DNA of 64,000 bases from Mesodorylaimus sp. YZB2_4 (taxonomy: Eukaryota; Nematoda; Enoplea; Dorylaimida; Dorylaimidae). Position 1 is the first letter of the stretch. The number at the start of each line of letters is the position of its first letter. The DNA lies in assembly GCA_030248295.1 (NCBI GenBank), contig JASANH010001234.1, positions 806,001 through 870,000 on the forward strand. The letters run 5' to 3'. A program made the position numbers and the translations under genes. Below the pieces are notes generated by a model. That model saw only the letters and a list, made by a program, of their open reading frames with translations. It ran no database searches and was not told where the DNA came from. Positions 1 to 10,653 of this stretch are shown here, in pieces.

Positions 1-3000
1 TGCGCAGTTTCTCTCCAACCACTCTAGTGTGATGAGGGAGATGATATCAGTATCAGGATCAGTAGATGCTTTCTTTCTTCTGCTCATAATTAGGGTTACT
101 AGTCAACTTCTCATTATTATTATTTGAGACCAGATAAAACATTTGAAAGTTTATGAAGTTTCGTTGAGTTTAACGCAACAAAACCGAAATTTGAATTCAA
201 CGCATCAGTTGGCAAGGTTGCCTTTGCAGATTTTGCAAATGTATGAAGTCGGAAGATAGGAATATTTGAGAGGAGAGGAAAAAGTGGAAATACTTGTTTT
301 TATAAAAAATTTGAAGTTAATAACAGTCATTTATGAGCAGCATGGATCTTCTTTCTTTTATCAGCTTGTAAAGTAATCAGATCCATGATAAGCAGTGCGG
401 CTGAGAGAGGCTGCGTTTGCCATGGCAGCATGATGTAAATACTGCATGTTCATGGGGAGCGACCTTTCAAAGTTGATGCGTTATTGACTGTTTAAAAATA
501 ACATTATGCATTATTGTTTGTGCAGAACGTTTATATATAGGCGGAAGCATGCCAGGTACACTCTGATCCATTGCATCATATCTTGCGAGGAAGCAGTAGA
601 TAATGGCTCAGTTTTTGTTCAAGGAGACGACAGTTCATTGAATTTCCATGAGCTTCCTATCGCCTGCCCTTGATTGGGTCAGATTACTGACTGGATTGGT
701 CCATAAACTTTCAAATTGCTGAGCTAACTGAATCTAGAGTAGAAGGCTGTTTTGTTCAAGAAGGGAAACCAAGGGTCAAGCACTGTCTACATTCTAATTT
801 TATTTTATATCACCATAAAACTGGGTGGACCATCTTCCTTTACTAATCTTACTAGAAGTCCATACAAAATCTTTTTAATATTTACGACTCATTTCTGCTT
901 CTTCCATATTCAGTGAAACGTCAGTTGTGTCCTGCTTCTTTTTGGTACGTGGTTTTGGTTTGATACTTATCTGAATGCTATTACTGGCACAGGAAAAAGA
1001 AAGCAGAACTCCATCTTCTTAAAAAGATTTAGCGAAAGTTAAAAAATCCCGCCTTATTACAGTTATATGCAATTACCACAAACTGGAACTGAAATCTTTC
1101 ACAAAACTGTGAGGAAGTGGCTGAGCATGTTTTAAAACGACATCAGAACAAACGATTTGAAACGATATACAGAAATTGCTTGGAAAAACCTACTGCGTAC
1201 TCTTGGTTTTGGCTCATGGATTTAAATAATGCGTGCACAAAATGTCAAACTTTTCTTGACTTCTCGCGAGATTTTTGACTTTGACATTGCCTTTGACAGG
1301 GGCTCCAAGAAATTTTTGACATGGACATTGACTTTGACTGAGGCCAAAAATTTTTTTGACATTGATATTAACTTTACCGTAATTTTTAAAACATACGATT
1401 TTGACAGGATTTTGAGTTTGACATTGACGTCAATTGCAACACTAGATGATACGTAGTTCACGCTAAAAAACTGTGTTTTAGTGCCTGTGTGCCAGTCGTA
1501 CATACGCCATGGTCGTTTTTGCTAATGCTCATCGGCTGCCAAAAACGACTCTTTCATCCGACGATGACATTGACTCCGCGGCAAGTTAATCACGGAAATT
1601 CGTCAGTCAAAAAGTACGACTCACATTTTTTGTTTTCTCTCTTTTTTTCATTTCTTTAGTAATCGATCCGATCGAATTCAATCGATCTCTCGTATCGATT
1701 CACCATCGACCAGTCAGCGCGATGCGAAAGTTATTCTCAAAAAAAAATTTGGACACACATCATTCAAAAGGTTGGGTTTTATGCTCTTTTTTCAGTATTT
1801 GCACCCGCCAGAAGCTTATTTCAGTCCGAGACGTTGGCACAACTATGCGCTTTTATGCTTTTGATTCGACGGTCTGGCATGGCAGTGGGTTGCGCACTGT
1901 TCTGAAAAATGATTCATCGAGGCTGCTGCTTTGAGATGCACATGTTTACTGAACCGATCGTGATTTGTTGCCTGGCGAAGGTCCAAATTTTATGTAGTCG
2001 AAGTTCGTGCGATTCGGAAATCGGCGATGTTGAGCCATTGATTTCCATGTGAAATCTGTTTTCTCAGTGTGGTGGCTAAAGTGTAGTTCTCTAATGTGAA
2101 GAAATCTAAGGTTTTTTTGCAAATGTAACTGGTGATCTAAGAATCGCAGAAGCCCAAGCAACATTTAAAATTTTGTCGCGATTGCGCGTAATTCAATGAT
2201 TGAGTTCGTTGAGTTTTACTGCAGTTTTTGCTTTATTGAGGTTTTGTGTTGGGGCCTTTGGGATGTAAGCTGTTGCAAATAAGATGAACCAGCTGGGTGA
2301 ATTTTTTGGTTTCTGCAGATAGATCGGAGGTTCCTGAATGGCGATGAGTTTATTGAGACCTTGGGGGTCAAAGGAGGTGGGTCTGAGGCAAAGCCAACCA
2401 GGCCCGAAATGCAGCAATAATCAGGACCATAGGTTTATTGCGGTGTTTTGGCTCATTTGGTACTAAATTGCGGAGTTTTCTCATGTCCGACTGATTAGGC
2501 ATAATTAGTATTCGCCAAGAAACTGGTAATGAATGCTTTTATTGGCTGATAAAACCGTTATTAGCCATGATGCGAAATATTCTGGAAAATTTCAAACTTT
2601 TAGGCGAGTAGTTGATGGTTTGATTTGGTTAGCACCCTTTTTTATATCGGACTCCTGCGAACAAGTTTGTTCTGGTCAAAATCGCTAAAATAGATGGGGT
2701 AATGCATGCCATGCGCACCTTCGAGCCTTGCATAAGCCGTTGTGAGCCTTAGCTCTTTGAATTGTGTTTGTCACTGATCTCTTGAGTTTGCATGAGTGAC
2801 TGCCGCGAAATTTTTAGGTTTCGGGGCTGTCAGAAATACAATAAATGTTATCAGAAGAACAGGTTACGTAAACTTCCGGTACAGTCAAGGCAAGACGCAT
2901 TTCTAGTTTGCTGTCAGCGACACTCTGCATTTGACAACGTGCGGTATTTTTGAACACTGTGTATACAAGTATGGCAACTAAGATGTTTTGATAAAAACGT

Positions 3001-3259
3001 GGCCGGACTCCTGCTCTTTTAATAAAATGTTCTTCGCCTTGCATTACAGTTTTCCAGGCTAATATTTTGACGGACCTTGCAATGCAGACTATTTATTACT
3101 GCTACTGTTTGAAGACAGATTTATAACATTGTGCTGCTGAGGCGCTAACACGTGGCCCACGACATTCAAAACTCCCGCAACTTGATCTAAACGTCCAGCC
3201 GCCAGCATTTAGCGCACCAATCTTCTGTATTCGCTTTTCTTGCATTTCATTAGCACTTG
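1..3259. other. Gene-free stretch, no exon recognised
   Basis: I see no exon chain, RNA gene or transposon protein here on either strand. The open frames are short, lack family motifs and are not flanked by coherent splice signals. A TATA-like string lies near 531-539, but nothing downstream supports a promoter. Distal regulatory DNA or unrecognised repeats are possible. Confidence 0.5.
1243..1440. repeat. Degenerate TTTTGACATTGACTTT-like repeat
   Basis: Words of the type TTTTGACATTGACTTT recur about six to eight times in 200 bases with variable spacing. The repeat opens short frames on both strands that translate to repetitive Phe/Asp/Ile/Thr peptides, so those frames are not genes. Confidence 0.45.
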
Positions 3260-3269
3260 TTGAAGCAGA

Positions 3270-3916
3270 TTTTGTTAGGCTTGCGGCAAATTGGCCCCAA
3301 CAGAAAATTGGCCCCACGCGCGAAATTCAAATCTTGCGTTAGCGCACTATGAAGACCAGAACGCGTATTTCCAGTCCCAACACGATTTTTGAGAATGCGA
3401 ATGAGGGTCGATGCGATGCGATCGATACTGCCTGTGCGAATATGTCAAGCTGTACAAAACACCTGCTTGCGAAAACCCCTATAATAAACGGCCCTCAATT
3501 GCTGCGTCGAGCGCCAGCATTTCGGCCCTGGTGGGCTCTGCCCCCCAAGACCCCCCGAGCCTAAATGGATTCATCGCCATTGGGAGGGCGTGCTCGGGGT
3601 GGTCTAAACCTCCCTTCCCTCTGAGCCCTCCCTCCGAAGAAACAGAATATTTAGCCGGCACCCACTGGAACTCCTAAGCCTGAGAGTGAAAACGGATGCC
3701 ACGTCATTAACAGCGGCAAATATCTAATTGTGACATTTTTCCAAGTTTCCAGCAACCACAAAAATCGTCACCAAAAAAAGTCACCAACCAGGCGTGTATC
3801 GTAAGAGATCACGTATGTACACTTCCCGCGGTTAGCAGACATTCTCAAACCTGCGAATCAAGTGTGCGTGGGGCCAATTTTCTGTTGGGGTTAATTTGCC
3901 GCCTCCCATTTTGTTA
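3270..3916. mobile_element. Non-autonomous element with inverted terminal repeats
   Basis: About 40 bases at 3280-3322 reappear inverted at 3865-3905. Both arms contain GGGGCCAATTTTCTGTTGGG in one orientation. The 540-base interior has no transposase. This fits a MITE or a deletion derivative of a DNA transposon. Target-site duplications were not resolved, so the outer limits are approximate. Confidence 0.6.
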
Positions 3917-3974
3917 ATGATCAGGTTGTTGTGCATTTTTTGCAAAGGTTTTATCCATTGTTGATTCCAATAAA

Positions 3975-5088
3975 ATGTTTCGACCGTGTGCGAACTTGTT
4001 AAAAAACGCTTCAGTAACGGCGATCGAACGCTTGGCGAAGCGAACGTTGATGCACGGGTTGGAAAATTGAAAAAATTCTTTTATGATGAAATCAGTAAAA
4101 TTTTTTAACTTTTTTAGTGCACGGGAATCAGTATTCGAATATTCGCCATCATCGTCATGGACGCTACTTAGGCATCAAAAACGTTTTCTCCATCCAACAA
4201 TTCCACTGTCTTCGGAATCAGCAAATAATGCTCAAAAAACGGAGACGTCGAATGAGCGAAGTGAATCGCAATCGGGTCAGCAAACGGAGAAACAAGTGGA
4301 AGAATTATTGGCGCAGTTAGAAGCTTATAAAGAAAAGTTAGCGACCGCGGAAGTAAGTTTTCGACTCGCTGAATGAAAAAGAGAGGACAAGGACGAACAA
4401 GTTTTTTTATGAAACGTCTTTTTCTAAAATGCTCCATCCCTTTCTCTGAAATCCTAGCTTTAAGGTTTTTCATAATTTGCGCAAACGTAAAACGATCATG
4501 AGCGGCAAGGGATTAAAAAAAATTTTCTGTCTGGTTTTTTAATTTTTAGGATAAATATAAACGACAATTAGCCGAGACGGAGAATGTTCGGCAAAGGTTT
4601 ATGCGTCAAATCGAGGAAGCCAAGTCATTTGGTATTCAGAATTTTTGCAAGGATTTGTTGGAAGTAAGTTTTTTAAGTCATTCTGTATTGAAAAATTTTT
4701 GTTTCGAATCATCTTTTGAATTTGTCGGATCGGAAGATTGTGAAAGTGGTCAATTTTTCTTCGATTTTAGATCGCCGATATTTTAGAATTAGCCACAGAA
4801 TCGGTACCGAAAGAAGCGTTATCGAAAGAAGAAAACGCATCTTTAAAACAACTTTACGATGGTTTAGTTATGACGCAATCACAAATGGGAAAAATTTTTA
4901 GTAAACACGGATTAGTTGCTGTTCGACCATTGGGCGAAAAATTTAATCCGAATATCCACGAAGCCGTATTTCAAGTTAAAGACGACAGCAAAGAATCCGG
5001 ATCGATTGCGAATGTAGTAAAAATTGGATATTTACTTCATGATCGTTTAATAAGACCAGCCAAAGTGGGCGTTTATATTTCTTCGTAA
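3975..5088 (+). CDS. GRPEL1: Mitochondrial GrpE nucleotide-exchange factor
   Basis: This is the GrpE co-chaperone that releases ADP from mitochondrial Hsp70 during protein import and folding in the matrix. Four exons join in phase: 3975-4057, 4118-4352, 4550-4663 and 4771-5088, giving about 249 residues. The N-terminus is basic and hydroxylated, like a transit peptide. A charged helix (TEKQVEELLAQLEAYKEKL) leads into the conserved stretch beginning DKYKRQLAETENVRQRF. The C-terminal beta domain ends with KIGYLLHDRLIRPAKVGV, diagnostic of GrpE. The introns are short (60-200 bases), AT-rich and GT-AG. The ATG at 3975 was chosen because it opens exon 1 in the frame that splices correctly. GRPEL1 and GRPEL2 cannot be separated by eye. 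The NDUFAB1 gene begins only 188 bases downstream on the same strand. Confidence 0.93.
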
Positions 5089-5250
5089 AAAAAGATGATT
5101 CGAAGATTTCTATTCTAGTATTTGCCTGGTTATTGAGTAAAAGTTATTCCGTTTTTTGAGAATTGTCTTTTTTTCGGGATGCCTGCTTTACGAGGCTGAA
5201 ATATTTGAAAATTTGATTTATATTGTGAATGCCGAATGTGAACTTTAAGG

Positions 5251-5279
5251 TTTTTAGGTGATCGAAATTTGAAATTATG
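5251..5279 (+). promoter_or_regulatory. Splice-acceptor-like TTTTTAG before the NDUFAB1 start
   Basis: A pyrimidine run ending in AG (5251-5257) lies 19 bases before the NDUFAB1 ATG, in the 188-base gap after GrpE. It could be the 3' end of an intron in the 5' UTR, or a spliced-leader trans-splice site. The sequence alone does not decide. Confidence 0.4.
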
Positions 5280-7740
5280 GCTAATGTTTGTCATCGAATG
5301 GCGTCCCGAATGGGATTATTGAAGGCGGTACGTGTTGGTGTCAGTCAACATCGTTCAGTGTGTTCGATTTGGAATTTGAATAGTGCGTTGGAAATTGGAG
5401 GACCAAATTTGGTCAAGTTGAATACGATGCAAGTGGTAAGAACGAAGTGGGGGTGCACTTGGTCAGTAGGCTGCAATGTGTCATGTCATACTTTATCCAT
5501 GGCCAAGCACCATAGAGCGCACTCGAGGACTGAGGAACACAAATTGGCAATCCTTTTTTACCTAGGTGGGAGTCGAACCCTCTCAATCTGGCGTGAGAGG
5601 CAGACGCCTTAACCCGCTAGGCTACCATCCGGGCAAGCTGGAGTCCGGAGGCGCGGGTTCGAGTCCCACTCAGGCTTGAATTTTTGTATATATTCCTGAC
5701 TGGATGGTGGCTATTGTCAAGGGATGATCGGTTGACAATAACCCAGGGATGATCCCTTCATCTAAGTACTCTAGGGATGGTCTCATCACCTGCGCTGGTT
5801 CTATCCCTCCTTGTAGTTCCAGTGTACCAAAGGACGGGGGGGGGTAAGCTGTGTGGTGGTAGTGGTGCAGTTGGTTAGCGCGCTGTAACAATCCCAGAGG
5901 CGCGAGTTCGAACCCCGGTCAAGGTTGGACTTCAGTATACACGTGTTAATGGTAATTCTCATTATGGGCATCTCGCTGTCTTAGTAGGGATGATCTCATT
6001 ACCTATCCATGAGCATGCGCATGGGCTGACCCTCCTTGGAGTGTCAGTTACCATGGGACGTGGGGAAGGGGTAAGTGCTGTGGTGGTGGGTCAGTTGGTT
6101 AGCGCGCCGAAACAATCCCAGAGGCGCGGGTTCGAATCCCGGTCAAGGTTGGACTTTTGTATATAATTCTCGGTGTTTATTCCCACCCATCATGGGCATC
6201 CCTCTGTCCAAGCATTCTAGGGATGATCCCATGACCTGGGCATGGCTGTCCCTTCTGGAGTGTAGCAGAGAGGGGGTGGCCGACTGGCGCACATGCAATT
6301 TGATGAGTGCGCTTAGAAGTGCTTCTTTTCAGCGACCATACCAAGTGCGTGATGTTTATGAACCGAGCGACAAGGCACCAAGGCCGGCCAGGAAAGACTA
6401 TGAAGAACGTGTGTTCAAGGCGTTGAATACGTTCGATCGTTATCCGAAAGGGAAAACGGTGAGTGTCGAATCGAGGGCTGCTATTGGCCAGTCGCGTGGT
6501 CTGGCTACTGGGGTAGGCAGGTTATACTTATAGACCGTTTTACAAGCCTCTTACAACGGCAAAATTTGAAGTTCCCGCGTAAAGCCGCTTATGCCAGTTT
6601 TACATAGCTCCATAGCCATCAAGCCTGTGCGCACACTGGCATAGTGTATGGCTCATGGTCATGTATGCCGTACACCATAATGGCTTTGGTCACAGATTGT
6701 CATAAGCGGCTCGTAGCGGGAAATTCAAACTTTTTAGGTTAGGGGCTTGTCAAATTTGGCATAGGTGCATTCATGTCGAACAAAATGGCGTTTTTGACCG
6801 AAAAGTAGGAAAAATATGGGGAGCAGATGAGAAGGGAAAGAGTATGTACGTTGGGGGGGGGGGGGGGGGTGGTGAATCCGACATGGATCTGGCCGAGCTG
6901 GGTAAAAACTGAAATTCGAGCGTCCTCGCCGGCTGGCTTAACTGTTGACTGGAGTGGTTAAGTGGGATTTCAGTGGTTAGTTGAGTGACAAGTCCAAAGG
7001 ACAGAGTAATTTGTACACTATACCCGGTATGCAAGTTATGAAGTCGATTCTGCATGTCCCTCACTCAAGTGATTTTGTTGGCACCTCTGCTGAGGAATAA
7101 GTGCGTGCCTGGCTGGAGAGTGTGGTGGGGTTACAGTGGATGGGCGCTGACCGAGTTTGACCATGTTTATCTGTTCCAGTTGACTTTGGAAACGCATTTC
7201 GCTAACGATTTGGGGTTGGACAGTTTGGATCACGTCGAGTTGATTGTGGCTTTGGAAACGGAGTTCAGTAAGTCTTTTCGGTTGCACAAGTGTATGAGCT
7301 GATAGTATCCGAGAACGAGTTGTGGTATGAAGGAACATTTTGGGACAGAAAGTTTATGCTGCCATCTCGCGACGTATATGGTCCAGGGGAGGGTTGGACT
7401 CCTCAGCTATCATCGTCAGACCTTTAGAAAGGCCTTGTCATTACGTCTATCGAAATCAGTCAGATAGCTCGTGCTCATGCCTTCAGGGATCCTGACCCAA
7501 CCCCCAGTAGTGCTTCTATGATTCAGTGTCCAATGCCCTAAAGGAGCAACGAACAGAAGCTGCAATCGTAAGCTTTCAGTTCCAGAAACCATCGAGTTTC
7601 TTATTCTAGATTGTGAAATTCCCGACGATGTCGCGGAGAAGCTAATGACACCTCAACAAGTCTTGGATTATCTATGCGAAAAAGATAAGGTGCCGGAAAA
7701 ACGAGGCGAGTATGGCCTCAGGACAGATTTCAAATTTTGA
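5277..7740 (+). CDS. NDUFAB1: Mitochondrial acyl carrier protein, complex I subunit
   Basis: This is mitochondrial ACP, which carries acyl chains for mitochondrial fatty-acid and lipoate synthesis and is a structural subunit of respiratory complex I. It also supports LYR-protein and iron-sulfur assembly. The exons are 5277-5435, 6333-6458, 7180-7267 and 7610-7740, all in phase, about 167 residues. Exon 1 encodes an Arg/Ser-rich presequence. Exon 3 has the phosphopantetheine site DLGLDSLDHVE, where Ser receives the prosthetic group. Exon 4 has EIPDDVAEKLMTPQQVLDYL, typical of ACP helix III and the C-terminus. The family is usually about 150-160 residues, so this copy has a slightly longer tail. 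Introns 1 and 2 are long and filled with tRNA-like SINEs and an inverted-repeat element. It converges on ATF4, whose stop lies 263 bases beyond. Confidence 0.93.
5497..5634 (-). mobile_element. tRNA-derived SINE, family A
   Basis: The minus strand carries a tRNA-like head with an internal RNA polymerase III box B (GGGTTCGACTCCCACC) and a tail ending near TGGTGCTTGGCCATGG. The same head and tail recur at 22.03, 43.65 and 45.63 kb and elsewhere. It lies in NDUFAB1 intron 1. Confidence 0.75.
5640..6275 (+). mobile_element. Three tandem tRNA-derived SINE units, family B
   Basis: Two near-identical units of about 210 bases begin near 5856 and 6072. Both have A-box-like GCAGTTGGTTAGCGCG or TCAGTTGGTTAGCGCG and a box-B-like GCGGGTTCGAATCCCGG sequence. 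A more diverged third unit lies before them (box B at 5652-5668). Each unit continues into a shared body with GGGATGATCYCAT. Tandem SINE copies are unusual and suggest local duplication after insertion. Confidence 0.7.
6561..6735. mobile_element. MITE with AATTTCCCGC / GCCGCTTATGACAG ends
   Basis: The left end reads TTTGAAGTTCCCGC, then AAAGCCGCTTATGCCAG. The right end is the inverse: CATAAGCGGC, then GCGGGAAATTCAAAC. The interior is about 110 bases and non-coding. It is one of five clear full copies of this family in the window and lies in NDUFAB1 intron 2. Confidence 0.7.
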
Positions 7741-8003
7741 TCGTAGTCGCCATTTCTCTCAAATCCGTACTACCATGTAGCGTAGTTTGGTTTCGATGTT
7801 CCTAAAGTAGAAGTAATGGTTTTGTATTTATAGAAAATAATGACTATGGTTATATATTTTAGATAAGGTGCCTAGTGCACATACAAAAACAGTAAGGATC
7901 AGAGATAAGACAGAACACTGCAAACATACACAATCATGATCAGCGCCCTAAACTACGACATAAAATATGCACATTCGAATAAACCCCCAAAAGTACATCC
8001 TCG

Positions 8004-9454
8004 TCATTGATACCCCTTCAACTTCCTAATCTCAAATAACAATTCTTTTAGATAACTGACCTCGGCCGTCAAACTGTACTTTTCGTTTTTCAACAATTGG
8101 TTCCTTTTTTGTAATTGTTCCAACTCGCCTTCTTTTTCAATTTTCTCGGCTCGTTTCTTTAATCGATAACGCAAAGCTGCTTCGCGATTTTGATGTTGTT
8201 TCTTACTTTTTAAATCGCGTTTTAGCGCGCCTCGTTTCTTCGACGAGCCTGGTGGTCGTCCGCGTCGAGCAGAACCGAAGTCATGATCGGCCAGATGAAA
8301 ATGAATCTGCGGCTTTGTCATCTGCGAAACGGGGAGTATCGGACGATGGGCCACACGCGATGGTTGGATACGAACAGACGAATCTACGCCCCCAGCTGGT
8401 ACACTAACCGCGGCCATGGATGAGAAGTCGAGTTGTTGAGCTTCGCGATAAATTTCGTTCAAAATATCGCTAGCCGCCATGCTGATCTCGGTGCTTTCTT
8501 CACTGCCACTCATGTATTCCGCCGCACTCACTATTTCCTCCTCATCTTGAAACATATCGTCGTCGCGAAGCAGTTCTTCCAACAATTGACAATGTTGTTC
8601 GTTTTCCGAAGCCATCTGCTCGATGAATTTCAAATCAGCAGATTCGGCCAGCCATGTTGAATCGGGGTCTAAAACACGAAATTCATCACAGCTATCCTAA
8701 AACTCTACTGAATCCTCATGCTTACCGCCCACTTCGCCAAACTGCATCGAAATCCCGTCCACGTCCTGCGCATCATCTGACCACGAACCTTGAACTAAAA
8801 CTTCCTCTTGCACGTCCTCTGCACCTTGCACTTCTTGCTGACCGCCATCGAAATTGAAATCTCTATCAAAATATTGACTGATCACGAGTTCACCACCGTT
8901 GCTGTCTTGGATTAAAGTTGGATAGGAGAAATTGTCTTGTCCTTCGAAAAGTTGCTGTTGCAACGAAAAAGTATTTTGAAGCGGGTCACCATCGAAAAAT
9001 ATATCTTGATTAGAAACTGAAACTGCTTGCTGACGACCGCCATCTCCATCAAGTGTACAAAATTGATGCACGTGATCAACGTTTGGGGGACTGAAAAAAC
9101 TGTCACACTTTAACCATAGCCAAGCACCACAGAACGCACTCGAGGGCTAAGGAACACAATTTCAGTCGCTCGTGAGAAGTATCAATCTAATTCGGCACTT
9201 TACAGACTATTCCGTGACAAACCCACGAATCTAAAAGATCGTCTCACTCACCTCAATATGGTTCCAGTCAAGCCAGCAAAGTTGGCCTCCAACAGGAATT
9301 CGTCCAGTTGGGTGGTCGTCGGGAATGAATCCTCGACGACGCTCGGCACGACCATGAATTCGTCCTCCATCATCTCGCTGCCCATCGACAAAAAGGGCGC
9401 TTGACCCTCCTTGTTGAACATTGCGTTCATGCCATCCATTTTTACGATGCTCAT
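8004..9454 (-). CDS. ATF4: ATF4-type bZIP transcription factor
   Basis: This is a nuclear basic-leucine-zipper activator of the integrated stress response. The exons are 9454-9252, 9090-8726 and 8668-8004, about 410 residues, and all junctions keep phase. The N-terminal two thirds is acidic and rich in Gln, Asp and Phe, as expected for activation domains. The C-terminus has the basic region KKQHQNREAALRYRLKKRAE, then a heptad zipper (residues about 345-405). QNxxAAxRYRxKKRAE is the ATF4/ATF5/crc signature. It is longer than vertebrate ATF4 (about 350) and comparable to insect crc. The start at 9454 opens the frame that splices correctly. An overlapping out-of-frame ORF begins 49 bases upstream. 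A 3' splice site at 9514-9515 shows that a 5' UTR exon lies further upstream. ATF5 cannot be excluded. It is convergent with NDUFAB1. Confidence 0.9.
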
Positions 9455-9503
9455 TCAATTTCAGAATATCGATCGAATACGAAACACCCGAAGGGAAAGC
9501 CAT
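9076..9503 (-). CDS. uORF overlapping the ATF4 start codon
   Basis: An ATG at 9503 opens a frame offset by one base from ATF4. It runs through the ATF4 start, stays open to the end of exon 1 (9252), and continues for four codons in the next exon (9090-9076) to a TGA, giving 88 codons. It overlaps ATF4 by more than 200 coding bases. In vertebrate ATF4 and insect crc, an overlapping inhibitory uORF blocks ATF4 translation except under eIF2 phosphorylation. The frame, position and overlap here match that design. The peptide has no recognisable domain and is probably not functional itself. Confidence 0.7.
9108..9165 (-). mobile_element. SINE family A tail remnant
   Basis: The string matching CCATAGCCAAGCACCACAGA, then CGCACTCGAGGGCTAAGGAAC, is the 3' body of SINE family A without its tRNA-like head. 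It sits in the ATF4 intron right next to the 3' splice site. Confidence 0.6.
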
Positions 9504-9513
9504 TTTGGAAAAC

Positions 9514-10653
9514 CTGAAACAAAATGCAATGTAACTGATTCCTTGCCTGTTTATACTATCTTATAATCGACTAAAATTCAAATTTTATTTCCGCTCAGTT
9601 GCGGACAACCGCAGTCGACGGACAAAGGAGTGAAAAATCCGAATTTTAGTCCCGCTCACTTACAGACAACCGCACTTGACAGAGCCGCTTATGACAAAGG
9701 AGCGCGACATTCAAATTTGGATATCTCCTTTCAGAAAACTGTAAAGATGAGTTATGTCATCTTAATGCCATCCATTAATGTCATTATCTTTAAAAAAGTT
9801 AGGGCGAATTTAGTCAAGATTTGTTTATTATAGTGTACAGTATTACTAAAAGAAATTCATTAAATACAATCAATTTTGTCCCGTCTTCCCACGTGATTGG
9901 GTCTGTTTTACAAAACCCTCGGTTTTTTTTTGCAAACTTACATTCTATTTCGTCTCATGGCTCGTGAAAAACTGTTTTTTTTTAAATCCCGCAAATTTTT
10001 TAAAAAAATTTCAAAAACCAGTTCTTTTAAAACATTTTTGACCAAAAAAACTTAAATCTACCGTTTTTTTGAAACCAGCTATAATTCTCGTCTACAAAAA
10101 ATAAAAAATCTTACTCCATTTTGATAAATTATGTACGAAAGCACGGAAAATATTCCGCGCGGCTTTATTCGTCAATCGAACGAATCTAAGCCGAAATCAT
10201 TATGGCGCACGTTTTGTGTCGCTTATCAAATTTTCACCATTCGAACAAAACCGTTTCATCAACTTTCTGAAATGAACACTGCCTCGTCATTCGACACAAC
10301 GAGTAACCCACGTTGCCTAGCGCCCCGCCTGTCACACGATTTCATCAGCCCACAATTTCAAGCACGAATCCGATTGGCTGACGACCCCCCCCCCAATGAC
10401 GTCAGTCACCCACGCCCGATCGAAGTGCAGCCACGTCAGCGAATGCACTCGAGGACCAGACAAAACTAGGGCGCCCCCAAGAGAGTATTCATCGTACTCA
10501 CGATTCCGTCATTTAAAATTCCATTTTACAAAAGAAGTTTTATTTGACAATTTCAAACAGTCACGAATATTATGCTCTGATTGAGATGAGTAAATAGAAC
10601 CTGAATACAAACACTAGCAGACTACGCAAAAACTCATTATGGCAGTCCACGAA
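9514..10653. other. ATF4 upstream region with 5' UTR intron
   Basis: This lies between the ATF4 leader exon and the cytohesin stop codon. It contains a short duplicated block (9566-9625 and 9637-9680, sharing TCCCGCTCA and GACAACCGCA) related to the MITE family. It also has homopolymer A/T runs and a GC-richer island at 10.3-10.5 kb. One or more non-coding ATF4 leader exons must lie here. A possible donor on the minus strand is at about 10092-10097. Confidence 0.5.
10369..10440 (-). promoter_or_regulatory. Candidate ATF4 promoter with a perfect CRE
   Basis: A palindromic cAMP-response element TGACGTCA is at 10397-10404. CCAAT boxes lie in both orientations (10373-10377 inverted; 10393-10397), and CACGTCA lies at 10433-10439. 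It sits about 0.9 kb upstream of the ATF4 start on the minus strand, the only gene start it could serve. Assignment to ATF4 is inferred. Confidence 0.5.

Noticed and set aside
6075..6533. 152-codon plus-strand frame in NDUFAB1
   Set aside because: It chains a SINE copy to exon 2 and reads through the intron donor. Only 6333-6458 is coding.
10393..10413. ER-stress response element CCAAT-N9-CCACG
   Set aside because: The spacing between CCAAT and CCACG is 12, not 9, so the site does not fit.
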